Assembly (NCBI RefSeq): GCF_023684385.1
Contig: NZ_JAGSOJ010000001.1
Coordinates: forward strand, 1,449,146-1,513,145
DNA: 64,000 nucleotides
Source of the DNA: Oceanirhabdus seepicola
GTDB lineage: Bacteria > Bacillota > Clostridia > Clostridiales > Clostridiaceae
Direction: 5' to 3'
The notes beneath the pieces are model-generated. The model worked only from the letters and a program-made list of their open reading frames with translations. It made no database searches and was not told the DNA's origin. Every line of letters starts with the position of its first letter. Position 1 is the first letter of the stretch. This document shows positions 34,817 to 43,573 of this stretch, piece after piece. A program made the position numbers and the translations under genes.

Positions 34817-35569
34817 ATGGATTTTAGGAAGGTTTTTGACAGCATTCCTCAAGAATTTGACAAATGGAGAACCCGTTATTGTGATGAACTTTTCGCCGAT
34901 GTTATAGAATACTCAAAGCTCGATTCTGGCAAAACAGCTCTTGAAATTGGTCCCGGAACAGGTCAGGCTACCGAACCGATATTGAAAACAGGCTGTTCGC
35001 ATTTGGCGATTGAACTTGGCGAAAATTTTGCAGAGTATACAAAGAATAAATTTAGTTCATATGATAATTTTCAAATTGTAAATGCTGATTTTGAAACATA
35101 TGATTTTGGGGATCATCAATTTGACTTGGTTTATTCAGCCGCAACAATCCAGTGGATACCGGAGGAAATTGGCTTTCCAAAAGTTTATGATATGTTAAAA
35201 AGCAATGGAACATTTGCGATGATGTTAACTCGAACAGATGAAAAAAGTGCTAATGAACCCTTATATTCGAAGATACAGGAAGTATACTCTGAATATTTTC
35301 ATCCAGAAACAGAATATACATGCAATTTAAATTACAACAATACTGAAAAATATGGCTTTACTGATATTGAATGCCGTCATTATCACAAAACAAGAGAACT
35401 TAACGCTGATGAGTATGTCTCATGGATAAGTACACATGCTTGTCATATAACTCTACAGGAGCCGTATAAATCAAAATTTTACGCAGGCATCAAGGACGCT
35501 ATTTTGAGTTTTGGCAATAATATAAAGCTTTATGATACAATAGTTTTGTATTTGGCAAGAAAGCCATAA
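34817..35569 (+). CDS. Class I SAM-dependent methyltransferase
   Basis: 250 residues. Motif I ALEIGPGTGQATEPIL (about 43-58), acidic LAIELGENF, NADFETYDF, and DLVYSAATIQWIPEEIGF (motif post II/IV) are typical of the UbiE/Tam-like methyltransferases. Codon use includes more G+C (for example CTTCGCCGATG, GGTCCCGGAACAGG) than the neighbours, hinting at recent acquisition. Substrate unknown. ATG after TTGGAGG; terminator at 35613. Confidence 0.9.
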   Translation: MDFRKVFDSIPQEFDKWRTRYCDELFADVIEYSKLDSGKTALEIGPGTGQATEPILKTGCSHLAIELGENFAEYTKNKFSSYDNFQIVNADFETYDFGDHQFDLVYSAATIQWIPEEIGFPKVYDMLKSNGTFAMMLTRTDEKSANEPLYSKIQEVYSEYFHPETEYTCNLNYNNTEKYGFTDIECRHYHKTRELNADEYVSWISTHACHITLQEPYKSKFYAGIKDAILSFGNNIKLYDTIVLYLARKP

Positions 35570-35612
35570 CCTCGTAGTATAAGCATAATTTGAAGATTTC
35601 TAAATTACAAAA

Positions 35613-35645
35613 AAATGAGATAGATAAAACTATCTCATTTTTAAT
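35613..35645 (+). terminator. Terminator of methyltransferase gene
   Basis: Perfect 11-base arms AAATGAGATAG / CTATCTCATTT, followed by TTAAT. Confidence 0.85.
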
Positions 35646-35741
35646 ATATAATATGTTAGATTTATAAGCATTTATTTAAATTAAATCTTGATAAAATAAT
35701 CTCACCCTAGTTTTATGGTTTTGTTAATTGTTTCTTTCCAA

Positions 35742-36473
35742 CTATTTACTCCCTAAATTAATTACGAAACCTTTTCTACCATCTATCCTAATTTTTTCTC
35801 CCTTCTCGTTGGCTAATACAACTTCACGAACAGGTCCTCTGTGCCCACTATGATAAAATCCAGTGCTTCGAAGAACTTTGTAGTCATCTAAAGTTAATAT
35901 AAATGTTTTAGTCTCCTTACCTTGTAACTCAAAAACCGCTGGCTTACCATCAAAAGTGTAAAAACTAATCTCTCCAAGTCCATCATGTCTATCAAATGGG
36001 CTATCAATACTCAAATAAAAAGTCTTTTTTTTCTTGCTATAATTAGTTAATGTAAATTTAGCAGTAAATTCTACTAACTCATTCTCCTCGGCTCTATAAT
36101 TCATACTACTATTTTCATATTTATATCCTATAGATAATAACCCAGCAGAATTTTCTTTTATTAACCTTACAGTAGTTTTTGATATTGCTGAAAATATAAT
36201 CATACATCCCACAAAAACTAAAAAAACATCCCATCTTCTAAGCTTTAACTTACCTATAGCATACTTTTCTACAAAAAATATACTTATAAAAAAAAGCACT
36301 CCAAAATAAATCACAGTTAGATGATCACCACTATAATTACCAGACCATGATTTTAACCCAATAGATTCCAATACATAGTCCCCTAAAGCACGATGATGTT
36401 TAGTTGTAACCATCATGAAACATAATGCTGACATTAAAAATATTGAAAGCTTTCCCTTTACATTATTATTCAT
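35742..36473 (-). CDS. Membrane protein of unknown function
   Basis: 243 residues. Three hydrophobic spans are visible: FLMSALCFMMVTT near the N-terminus, VIYFGVLFFISIFFVEKYAIG and VFLVFVGCMIIFSAI. The last 130 residues form a soluble, probably extracellular, beta-rich part (KFTLTNYSKKKKTFYLSI; ETKTFILTLDDYKVL) reminiscent of an Ig-like or DUF4352-like fold. The N-terminal half contains HHRALGDYVLESIGLKSWSG, as in small clostridial membrane proteins. No function inferred. ATG after GAGGGGAT. Confidence 0.75.
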   Translation of the reverse strand: MNNNVKGKLSIFLMSALCFMMVTTKHHRALGDYVLESIGLKSWSGNYSGDHLTVIYFGVLFFISIFFVEKYAIGKLKLRRWDVFLVFVGCMIIFSAISKTTVRLIKENSAGLLSIGYKYENSSMNYRAEENELVEFTAKFTLTNYSKKKKTFYLSIDSPFDRHDGLGEISFYTFDGKPAVFELQGKETKTFILTLDDYKVLRSTGFYHSGHRGPVREVVLANEKGEKIRIDGRKGFVINLGSK

Positions 36474-36689
36474 ATCCCCTCACTTTAAATAGTATCTATC
36501 TCTAGATTACTAATATTATGTTCTCCTATAAAGATTTTTCGATTTTTCTAGAATCCGGCATAAAAATCTTCCTTATTATAACTAGATTTTATAGTACTCT
36601 TTAGCTTTTCTATATAATTTTTTAAAGTTAGTCAAAATGGATTCTCATCTTCATATTTTAATATATAATAATAACTAGTTTTAAACAGC

Positions 36690-37004
36690 TTAATTGGATT
36701 TTATTTTAATACTTTGTACAAATTCAGCATTTATAAGTTCATTACCTTTCTTCGTTTCAACCTCAATCCAATTTTCCTCCACACTAATTATTTTTCCAAC
36801 TACGTTTATACCAAATGTGCCTGTTGATATAATACAATTCTTACCTATATATTTTTTAATTATCTCATTTGACATAATTATAACCCCTTTCCTTTTCTGT
36901 ATTTTTGAAATTACTGACTTTCTTGCTGCATTTTGTTGTGGTAAACTTGCGAAAAACAATAAAAAAAGCGGCAAAAATACCCCAACCCACGTTCCTACAT
37001 TCAA
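36690..37004 (-). CDS. Small membrane-anchored protein, DUF6897-like
   Basis: 104 residues from TTG at 37004, which follows GGGGGTGAG. It has one N-terminal span (VGTWVGVFLPLFLLFFASLP), a basic linker (ARKSVISKIQKRKG) and a C-terminal small beta domain: KKYIGKNCIISTGTF..VVGKIISVEENWIEVETKKGNELINAEFVQSIKI, an Sm-like/Hfq-like strand pattern in two pieces. A second good start, ATG at 36875 with AAAGGGG, would give the soluble beta domain alone (61 residues), so two forms may be made. Function unknown. Confidence 0.75.
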   Translation of the reverse strand: MNVGTWVGVFLPLFLLFFASLPQQNAARKSVISKIQKRKGVIIMSNEIIKKYIGKNCIISTGTFGINVVGKIISVEENWIEVETKKGNELINAEFVQSIKIKSN

Positions 37005-37068
37005 CCAAATCTCACCCCCTTAATAATTATTCCACTCTTGTCCTATATATTAATTAAAAACTATTATT

Positions 37069-37959
37069 TCATATACCTAAAATCTTATTCCAATGCCCTA
37101 TACTCTTTATTTCATTAAAACCTATTTTTTCATACAATCTATAGGCTTTTTCATTATGCCTATATACATGAAGTCTCGCTATATCCATACCACTATTCTT
37201 ACCTTTATTTAAAACAGACTCTATAACCCTAAATCCATAACCTTTATTCCTAAACTCTTTTAAAATCGCAATCTCCTCAATATATATCACATTCATATTT
37301 TGTTGTTTGTTTCTTTTTTCATTTATATAAGAAATAATAAACCCAATTGGTTGATTGTTTTCATATAATACAAATATTAAATCACTATTTTTTTCAATCA
37401 ATTCATTAATTTCTTCTACTTTATAACTGAAGTTACTTCCTTCCATACATTTTTCCATGAAATTATAAATCCATTTTTCATCCCCTATTTCATAAAAAGT
37501 TCTATAATCTATTGTTAAATTTCTTTTAGATAGTTTAGAGATTATTTTTTCCATCTGAATGTGCTCTTTCTCCATTCTATACCCAATATCTTTTAAACCT
37601 TCTATTAAATCAGCTTTATCATTTACTCCTATAAATTTCACTCTTCTAATATTAGAGTCGCAATAACACTTATGTACAAACTCCAACATACTTTTATATG
37701 CATTATAATTATTATATTGTTTTCTAACATAGATTTCTTCAATTATCACTGTATCAACATCCTTAGAAAGTTCAACAAAACCAATATCTTCTTTGTTATT
37801 GGACAGAATAAATATGTCTATGCATCCCAATTTTAAATCTTGCGTATGTTTTTCTAGAAATTCATCTTTAGTTATCTTTAATACATATGGATCTTCAAAT
37901 GCAAGTTCATTGTTTAATACTATATATTTTTCTATGTTTTCTAATGATAATTTTTCCAT
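37069..37959 (-). CDS. Tandem GNAT-domain acetyltransferase
   Basis: 296 residues with two GNAT folds. The C-terminal one (about 150-296) has a good acetyl-CoA motif IEEIAILKEFRNKGYGFRVIE and motif B RHNEKAYRLYEKIGF. The N-terminal one (1-140) keeps the secondary pattern IIEEIYVRKQYNNYNAYKSMLEF but lost the RxxGxG/A loop, so it is probably inactive. AGGAGGGG precedes ATG. The repeat copy 3 starts directly upstream of its promoter region. Confidence 0.85.
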   Translation of the reverse strand: MEKLSLENIEKYIVLNNELAFEDPYVLKITKDEFLEKHTQDLKLGCIDIFILSNNKEDIGFVELSKDVDTVIIEEIYVRKQYNNYNAYKSMLEFVHKCYCDSNIRRVKFIGVNDKADLIEGLKDIGYRMEKEHIQMEKIISKLSKRNLTIDYRTFYEIGDEKWIYNFMEKCMEGSNFSYKVEEINELIEKNSDLIFVLYENNQPIGFIISYINEKRNKQQNMNVIYIEEIAILKEFRNKGYGFRVIESVLNKGKNSGMDIARLHVYRHNEKAYRLYEKIGFNEIKSIGHWNKILGI

Positions 37960-37978
37960 CTTAAGTCCCCTCCTAGTA

Positions 37979-38092
37979 TACCTGCTTCATCCTTGGGTTC
38001 CACTGATAGCGTAACTATCAGCGGAACCCAACTCTTCGCATATCACAAAATATCCGTCGCATCTTTGACTTGTTATTTATTTTCATATGCCT
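37979..38092. repeat. Interspersed palindromic repeat, family A, copy 3 (one end lost)
   Basis: 114 bases matching the right two thirds of copy 1 in opposite orientation: CTTCATCCTTGG, ..GGAACCCAACTCTTCG.., CGCATCTTTGACTTGTTATT and the end TTTCATATGCC. An inner hairpin GGTTCCactGATAG / CTATCagcGGAACC is well kept. The left terminal repeat is missing. The remaining end merges with the stop codon of the lipoprotein gene at 38092. Confidence 0.8.
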
Positions 38093-38688
38093 TATTTGAA
38101 ATATATTTTAAATATTAATCCCCAATCAGCTGTTTTCACTTCATCCTCAATACTTTTTCCTCCCGACGCAAAAGAGCCTTTATGTGCAGTTACTCCCCAT
38201 ATAGTAATATCTTCGCTATCAGTCACCTTGAGTTCTCCATCTATTTCAACAGGTCCGTAACCACACTCTTTATCAAATCTATCTATATATTTTGTTGACC
38301 CAACATAACCATTGTCTTTACTAATGATTGTTTTCATTACCATAGAATTTGATTTTTCTAAATCAGTACCAATGATATCTTTCAAAGAAATACTAACTTC
38401 TCCATCAAATTCATTTTTATCAAAAGATGTTGAAATTCCATTTTGAGACTCTTTAATCTTGCCATTCTCCCATATTTCATATTTAAGGCCTAGACTTTCC
38501 TTATCACCTTGATATTTAACCTTAATACATCCTGTCATCATGTCAAAATGAGGTTCTAACTTTTTAGCATCCCCTTCAAAAAGTTTACTCGGTGTCACTT
38601 TAACATAATTCTGAGAAACATCAGAATTTTTACCACATCCCACAATTAAGAAGGCTAAAATTAAAATGAAATAAGTTATTTTCTTCAT
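38092..38688 (-). CDS. Lipoprotein of unknown function
   Basis: 198 residues; signal region FILILAFLIVGC is a lipobox, so it is anchored outside. The mature part is beta-rich and contains YKVTPSKLFEG-like text; KYQGDKESLGLKYEIWENGKI and YGPVEIDGELKVTDSEDITIWGVTAHKG have the feel of a DUF-type Ig fold. Not recognised further. Its stop codon TAA is formed at the end of repeat copy 3. AGGAGGG precedes ATG. Confidence 0.78.
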   Translation of the reverse strand: MKKITYFILILAFLIVGCGKNSDVSQNYVKVTPSKLFEGDAKKLEPHFDMMTGCIKVKYQGDKESLGLKYEIWENGKIKESQNGISTSFDKNEFDGEVSISLKDIIGTDLEKSNSMVMKTIISKDNGYVGSTKYIDRFDKECGYGPVEIDGELKVTDSEDITIWGVTAHKGSFASGGKSIEDEVKTADWGLIFKIYFK

Positions 38689-38778
38689 TGCAATCCCTCC
38701 TATATACTTAACCCTAATAATGCCCCATTTTTAGTTCTCTCACCTTTTTTGCTTATTCATAAATGTACTCCTCCAAAA

Positions 38779-39312
38779 TTAAAATCCATCTGTTCTAATA
38801 ATAAATGCATATTCACATTCATTTTTATTTTCACCCCAAGAAGCTATCATTTTAAAACCCCTATAATCAATTTTATTCTCCACATAAACTGAACTCAATG
38901 CTGATGCAAAGTGTTTCTTAATTTCAAAAGAACATTTACCATCCTTTAGTTCAACTGGAATATTGATTATTACTTTGTCAGAATACATCTGCTTCCCATT
39001 TTCATCAATTAAAATATCAGATATAGTGAATTTACTTGGCGGATTATTCTTAAAACTAATCATAGCAGTTTTTCCAATTTCAATATATGGAATCTCAACG
39101 TTAGAGCCTTCTTTCATTATAGTTTTAAATGCACATAATCTATCATAGATTGCACCATCCCATGTATTTTTTGAAGTTATATACTCTATTTTCTTATCTC
39201 CAATAATTATTTCTAATTCAGGTGGTTCTTTTGATGATTTTTTAGAAATACACACAATGATTAATGTGGTGGTTAGTAATATAAACATAATACCCATTAT
39301 TACTTTTTTCAT
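38779..39312 (-). CDS. Probable lipoprotein or anchored extracytoplasmic protein
   Basis: 177 residues; N-terminal span MGIMFILLTTTLIIVCISKK may be a lipobox (LIIVC) or a plain anchor. The mature part (IIIGDKKIEYITSKNTWDGA..., ISDILIDENGKQMYS) is beta-rich and resembles the lipoprotein gene downstream in size and setting. Function unknown. AAAGGAG precedes ATG; the next gene starts 90 bases downstream, possibly one operon. Confidence 0.72.
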   Translation of the reverse strand: MKKVIMGIMFILLTTTLIIVCISKKSSKEPPELEIIIGDKKIEYITSKNTWDGAIYDRLCAFKTIMKEGSNVEIPYIEIGKTAMISFKNNPPSKFTISDILIDENGKQMYSDKVIINIPVELKDGKCSFEIKKHFASALSSVYVENKIDYRGFKMIASWGENKNECEYAFIIRTDGF

Positions 39313-39465
39313 ATTAATAAGCTCCTTTTAAATTTTCTATTTATTTTTTATAAATATCCGAAAACATTAATGCATATTCCATTTACTTCATTATACTTAC
39401 ATTATATTGTATTTACAACAACATTAACCACTAATTTTCAATTACAGCCACCTCACCAAAAACAG

Positions 39466-39528
39466 TCTCAAAATGAGACTATATTCTCATTTTGAGACTA
39501 CACCATTTAGTATTTTCTCATTTTGAGA
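39466..39528 (+). promoter_or_regulatory. Three enhancer sites TCTCA-N3-TGAGA
   Basis: Three 13-base palindromes: TCTCAAAATGAGA (39466-39478), TCTCATTTTGAGA (39485-39497) and TCTCATTTTGAGA (39516-39528). Their centres are 19 and 31 bases apart, about two and three helical turns, so they face the same side. They are about 200 bases before the -24/-12 promoter, the usual place for enhancer-binding protein sites. Binding by the regulator encoded at 41140 is inference. Confidence 0.75.
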
Positions 39529-39713
39529 AACTTCATATATAAGTGTTCATTCTTCAATAATATATGTTTCTATTTAAATTAAAATTTTAATATTTCAATT
39601 TAAGGCTTAAATCCTTTTGTCTCAACGTTTATAAAAGAAACTTATCAAAGCCAGTCACCTTATTAACGTACAAATAACAATACAAATGAGATAAAATATT
39701 TTTAAAACCAATT

Positions 39714-39730
39714 TTGGCATGCTTATTGCT
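39714..39730 (+). promoter_or_regulatory. Sigma-54 promoter of cysteine desulfidase gene
   Basis: TTGGCAT-GCTTA-TTGCT matches the -24/-12 consensus TGGCAY-N5-TTGCW exactly. Start of transcription should fall near 39741, 25 bases before the ATG. Confidence 0.9.
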
Positions 39731-39765
39731 TATATTATATACATACAAGTAAAGGGAGTGATTTC

Positions 39766-41067
39766 ATGAATATAGGAAATCTTATTATTGATACATTAAA
39801 AGAAGAAGTTGTTCCAGCAATGGGATGTACTGAACCTGTAGCTGTGGCATTAGCATGTGCAAAGGTTAAAGAGTTAATAGATTACGATACAATAAATAAT
39901 ATAGAGGTTCTTGTTGGCCCTAATATATATAAAAATGGTTTAGCAGTTGGAATCCCAAATACAAATGAAGTTGGACTTTACATATCAGCAGCCTTAGGTA
40001 TAACAGGTGGAAAAAGCGAAAAGGATTTAAGAGTATTAGAAGGTCTTACTGAAGAAGATGTTCAACTTGCTAATGAATTATTAGACAGTGGAAAACTATC
40101 ATTAGATATAAAAGATACAAAAGAGAAAATATATATTGAAGCAAATATTGATACTAATAAAGGCTCTGCTAAAGTAGTTATACAAGGTAGACATAATAAA
40201 TTTGTGTTTATAGAGAAACAAGGTGAAGTTATATTAGATGCAAAAGAAGAAAATGGACAAAGTTCAAATTCAAATAATGTCTTATACAATATGAAAATTT
40301 CTGATATTATAAAAGAAATAGAAAAAATACCATACGAAGATATTTCTTTTATGCTAGATGGTTTAGAGATGAATGAAAAAGTATCTGAATGTGGTTTAAG
40401 TGAAAGAAAAGGTATGGGAGTAGGCTACAGTTTTAAAGAAAATATGGATAAAGGAATTCTATCTAACGATATAGCAAATACAGCTATGATGATGACTGCG
40501 GCTGCTTCAGATGCTAGAATGTCCGGAATATGTTTATCTGTTATGAGTAGTAATGGAAGTGGAAATAATGGACTAACAGCTATTTTACCAATAGCCGCTT
40601 ACAGAAAAAAATTCAATGTGGACGATGAAAGATTAGCTAAAGCTTTAGCTATAAGTCACATTATGAATAGTTATACTAAGTATTATATAGGTAGATTATC
40701 TGCTTTATGTGCTTGTGGTGTTGCCGCTGGAACAGGAGCAGGTGTAGCAATTGCTTGGCTTATGGGTGCAAATGACAACCAAATAGATGGCGTTATTAAA
40801 AATATGATTGCTAACACTAGTGGAATGATTTGTGATGGTGCAAAAGTAGGTTGTGCTTTAAAGCTTGCAACTTCTGCTTCTTCAGCTGTACAATCTGCAC
40901 TTTTAGCTATGAACAATTGTATAGTTCCTGCAAGAAACGGAATCGTAGCAGAAACTGCTGAAGATACAATAAAGAATTTAAAAACTTTATCTGTTGAAGG
41001 AATGAGCAATGCTGATAGTTGTATTTTAAAAATAATGAAGCAAATGCAAACCAAAGCCCACGCATAA
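39766..41067 (+). CDS. cdsB: L-cysteine desulfidase (UPF0597/CdsB type)
   Basis: 433 residues, cytoplasmic [4Fe-4S] enzyme of the serine-dehydratase-alpha-like UPF0597 family (YhaM/CyuA of E. coli, CdsB of C. difficile), which splits L-cysteine to pyruvate, ammonia and sulfide. Visible: VPAMGCTEPVAVALACAKV (C21, C31), SGNGLTAILPI-type SSNGSGNNGLTAILP, LCACGVAAGTGAGVAIAWL and GMICDGAKVGCALK with the cluster cysteines. GGGAGTG precedes ATG. A sigma-54 promoter and three enhancer sites are upstream, and the activator gene follows by 72 bases, probably in the same transcript. Confidence 0.92.
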   Translation: MNIGNLIIDTLKEEVVPAMGCTEPVAVALACAKVKELIDYDTINNIEVLVGPNIYKNGLAVGIPNTNEVGLYISAALGITGGKSEKDLRVLEGLTEEDVQLANELLDSGKLSLDIKDTKEKIYIEANIDTNKGSAKVVIQGRHNKFVFIEKQGEVILDAKEENGQSSNSNNVLYNMKISDIIKEIEKIPYEDISFMLDGLEMNEKVSECGLSERKGMGVGYSFKENMDKGILSNDIANTAMMMTAAASDARMSGICLSVMSSNGSGNNGLTAILPIAAYRKKFNVDDERLAKALAISHIMNSYTKYYIGRLSALCACGVAAGTGAGVAIAWLMGANDNQIDGVIKNMIANTSGMICDGAKVGCALKLATSASSAVQSALLAMNNCIVPARNGIVAETAEDTIKNLKTLSVEGMSNADSCILKIMKQMQTKAHA

Positions 41068-41139
41068 CATTCTAGTTGAGAATTGAAACTCTATAAGATT
41101 TTCTTTTTTACTTAATTTTTAAAATGGAGAGGTTAGATT

Positions 41140-42912
41140 ATGAGCTTAAGTAAAATTGTTTCAAGTGTTCAAAATATTTCAGAAGCTATATCAAGTGTAC
41201 TTAAAATTGATGTAACTGTTGTAGATGATTGTCTTAATAGAATTGCAGGTACTGGACGTTATAAACAGTGTATTGGGGAATCAGTTAGTAAAAATTCTGT
41301 ATTCAGCTTTGCTTTATGTAAAGGTGAAAGCTTTATTATTGAAAATCCTGGTCAGCACGCTGTGTGTTTAAAGTGTGAAGCTCTCAAAACCTGTAGCGAA
41401 CGTGCAGAAGTTTGTTGCCCAATTAAAGTAGGTAATCGTGCCATTGGGGCTATAGGACTCATAGCTTTTGAAGAAGAACAAAGAAATGCAATTATTAATG
41501 ATAAAGATAATCTTATAGAATTTTTAAATAGGATGGCAGATTTAATTTCTTCAAAGTTATTAGAACAGGAGAATACAGATAAAATTGAGCTTTTAGTAAA
41601 AAATTTAGAGACCGTTATAGACTCGGTTGACAAAGGAATCATTTCCGTTGATCATGACGGAAGGGTCTCTAGATATAATAAGAAAGCTCTTCAGTTATTC
41701 CATATAGATGAAGAAGAAATCTTAAACATGAATATTAAGGATTTCATAGAAAATATTAATCTAAATAATTTAATGGGACATAATAAGGTCGTAAAGAACA
41801 GACAATTTACCTATAAACAAAATCACCATCAATTTAGAGGTGTTTTTGATTCAAACCCAATTAAAATTGATGATAAACCCTTTGGTATGGTATTTACCTT
41901 CAGTAATATCTCTGAAGTATTGAATACTGTTAATAAAATTACCACTGGTGCTATTGTTACAGGATTTGATAGCATTATTGGTGAAAGTCATTGCTTAAAA
42001 GATGTGAAAACTGAAGCAGAAAAGGCTTCTAATTCAACCTCTACTGTATTAATTCAAGGAGAAAGTGGAACTGGAAAAGAACTTTTTGCCAGAGCTATTC
42101 ATTTTCATAGTGATAGATGCTGTAAGCCATTTATTCCAATAAATTGTGCAGCCATTCCTGAACAATTACTTGAAAGTGAACTTTTTGGTTATGAAGAAGG
42201 GGCTTTTACTGGAGCAAGAAGAGGTGGTAAAGCTGGAAAATTTGAACTCGCTAATAAGGGTACGATTTTTCTAGATGAAATTGGTGATTTACCTCTACAC
42301 CTTCAAGCTAAACTTTTGAGAGTTGTACAAGAGAATGTTATTGAAAAAGTTGGTGGAAAAGACTATATACCAATAGATGTTCGAATCATTGCAGCTACTC
42401 ATAAAGATTTAGAGACAAAAGCATTTGAAGGAGAATTTAGACAGGACCTTTTTTACAGATTAAACGTTATTCCTGTGAACATTCCATCATTAAGAGAAAG
42501 AAAAGAAGATATTGTGATTTTGGTTCAATATCTATTAAATAAATGCAATAAAAAATTAGGAAAAAACATTAAAGAAATATCCCCCTGTGCCTTAGATATA
42601 CTTAAAAATTATCAATGGCCAGGTAATGTAAGAGAACTTGAAAATAGCATTGAATATGCTGTAAACATGTGTAGAGGCAATGAAATTCAAGTTATCGATC
42701 TCCCTAACCGTTTAAAGAATATATGTAAGTCTTTCAAAGAGACAGAGTTTGAAGGCATCACATCTATTAAAGATTTAGAAAAACGAGAGATTGAAAAAGC
42801 TTTAAAACATTTTGGAAATACTAAACAGGCAATTACCAACGCAGCAGAATCTTTAGGCATTGGTAGAGCAACCTTATATAGAAAAATTAAAGAATATAAT
42901 ATAAACCAATAA
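41140..42912 (+). CDS. cdsR: Sigma-54 enhancer-binding protein, CdsR-like
   Basis: 590 residues. Order: cysteine-rich GAF-like sensor (1-140) with CLKCEALKTCSERAEVCC (C76, C79, C85, C92, C93) plus C31, C44 and C60; PAS domain (155-260); AAA+ ATPase with Walker A GESGTGKE (307-314), GAFTGA (354-359) and Walker B FLDEIGDL; and a Fis-type helix-turn-helix at the end (AITNAAESLGIGRATLYRKIKEY). It should open the sigma-54 promoter of cdsB from the TCTCA-N3-TGAGA sites. C. difficile has such a regulator (CdsR) for cdsB. The cysteine cluster suggests sensing of cysteine, sulfide, metal or an Fe-S centre (inference). Confidence 0.93.
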   Translation: MSLSKIVSSVQNISEAISSVLKIDVTVVDDCLNRIAGTGRYKQCIGESVSKNSVFSFALCKGESFIIENPGQHAVCLKCEALKTCSERAEVCCPIKVGNRAIGAIGLIAFEEEQRNAIINDKDNLIEFLNRMADLISSKLLEQENTDKIELLVKNLETVIDSVDKGIISVDHDGRVSRYNKKALQLFHIDEEEILNMNIKDFIENINLNNLMGHNKVVKNRQFTYKQNHHQFRGVFDSNPIKIDDKPFGMVFTFSNISEVLNTVNKITTGAIVTGFDSIIGESHCLKDVKTEAEKASNSTSTVLIQGESGTGKELFARAIHFHSDRCCKPFIPINCAAIPEQLLESELFGYEEGAFTGARRGGKAGKFELANKGTIFLDEIGDLPLHLQAKLLRVVQENVIEKVGGKDYIPIDVRIIAATHKDLETKAFEGEFRQDLFYRLNVIPVNIPSLRERKEDIVILVQYLLNKCNKKLGKNIKEISPCALDILKNYQWPGNVRELENSIEYAVNMCRGNEIQVIDLPNRLKNICKSFKETEFEGITSIKDLEKREIEKALKHFGNTKQAITNAAESLGIGRATLYRKIKEYNINQ

Positions 42913-42937
42913 AAAAAGCCCTCAAGGGCTTTTTTTA
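42911..42937 (+). terminator. Terminator of cdsB-cdsR operon
   Basis: AAAAAAAGCCCT - CA - AGGGCTTTTTTT, overlapping the stop codon; perfect stem and T-run. Confidence 0.95.
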
Positions 42938-42950
42938 TTTAACAATTGAC

Positions 42951-42985
42951 AGTTGACAATTGACAACCACTGTCCATTGTCAACT
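42951..42985. repeat. Short palindromic repeat TTGACAATTGAC type
   Basis: Arms AGTTGACAAT / ATTGTCAACT around a loop that again contains GACA/TGTC, preceded by a further AACAATTGAC unit. Words of this kind recur in many unrelated genomes; here it separates convergent genes and may help end iorB transcripts. Confidence 0.6.
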
Positions 42986-42999
42986 ATGTTTTTCTAAGA

Positions 43000-43572
43000 T
43001 TATTTTACTAAATCCATTCCTACCTTTATAGCCTTAATGTTTAAATCTATAAATCTTTCTTTTACGTTCTCTTTTATAATTCTTTCCCAATCTATTTCAT
43101 CAAGTCCCATTGATTTTACTAAAGCACCTAAAAGAATTACATTCATAACCTTTGGATTTCCTAGTTCTTTTGCCTTTGTAGCAACATCAACAATTGTAGC
43201 ATTTGCCTTTTCTACTAATTCTTCATTAATACCTTCTGGATACTCAGCTTTTCCATTAAGAATAGGCATAGAGTCTATTCTATGATCATTTACTATAGCT
43301 TTTCCTTCTGGTTTTAGATATTTAAGCCATCTTAATGCTTCCATTTTTTCAAATGAAACTAAGATATCTGCCCCACCGATTTCTATAACTGGTGATTCTA
43401 CTTTTTCACCATATCTTACTTGAGAAGATACTGATCCTCCTCTTTGGGACATTCCATGAATTTCACTCATCTTTACGTCATATCCTGCTTCCATAAGTCC
43501 AGTTGTTAAAAGTTTACTTGCAAGAATTGTTCCTTGCCCACCTACTCCGACTAATAAAATACTCTTTGTCAT
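43000..43572 (-). CDS. iorB: Indolepyruvate:ferredoxin oxidoreductase beta subunit
   Basis: About 190 residues. LLVGVGGQGTILASKLL and MSEIHGMSQRGGSVSSQVRYG are diagnostic of the gamma-domain subunit of 2-oxoacid:ferredoxin oxidoreductases of the Ior type. Oxidises aryl pyruvates from aromatic amino acids to aryl-acetyl-CoA with reduction of ferredoxin. ATG at 43572 follows AAGGAGG and sits one base after the iorA stop. Second gene of the iorAB operon, which has a sigma-54 promoter. Confidence 0.95.
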   Translation of the reverse strand: MTKSILLVGVGGQGTILASKLLTTGLMEAGYDVKMSEIHGMSQRGGSVSSQVRYGEKVESPVIEIGGADILVSFEKMEALRWLKYLKPEGKAIVNDHRIDSMPILNGKAEYPEGINEELVEKANATIVDVATKAKELGNPKVMNVILLGALVKSMGLDEIDWERIIKENVKERFIDLNIKAIKVGMDLVK

Positions 43573-43573
43573 A

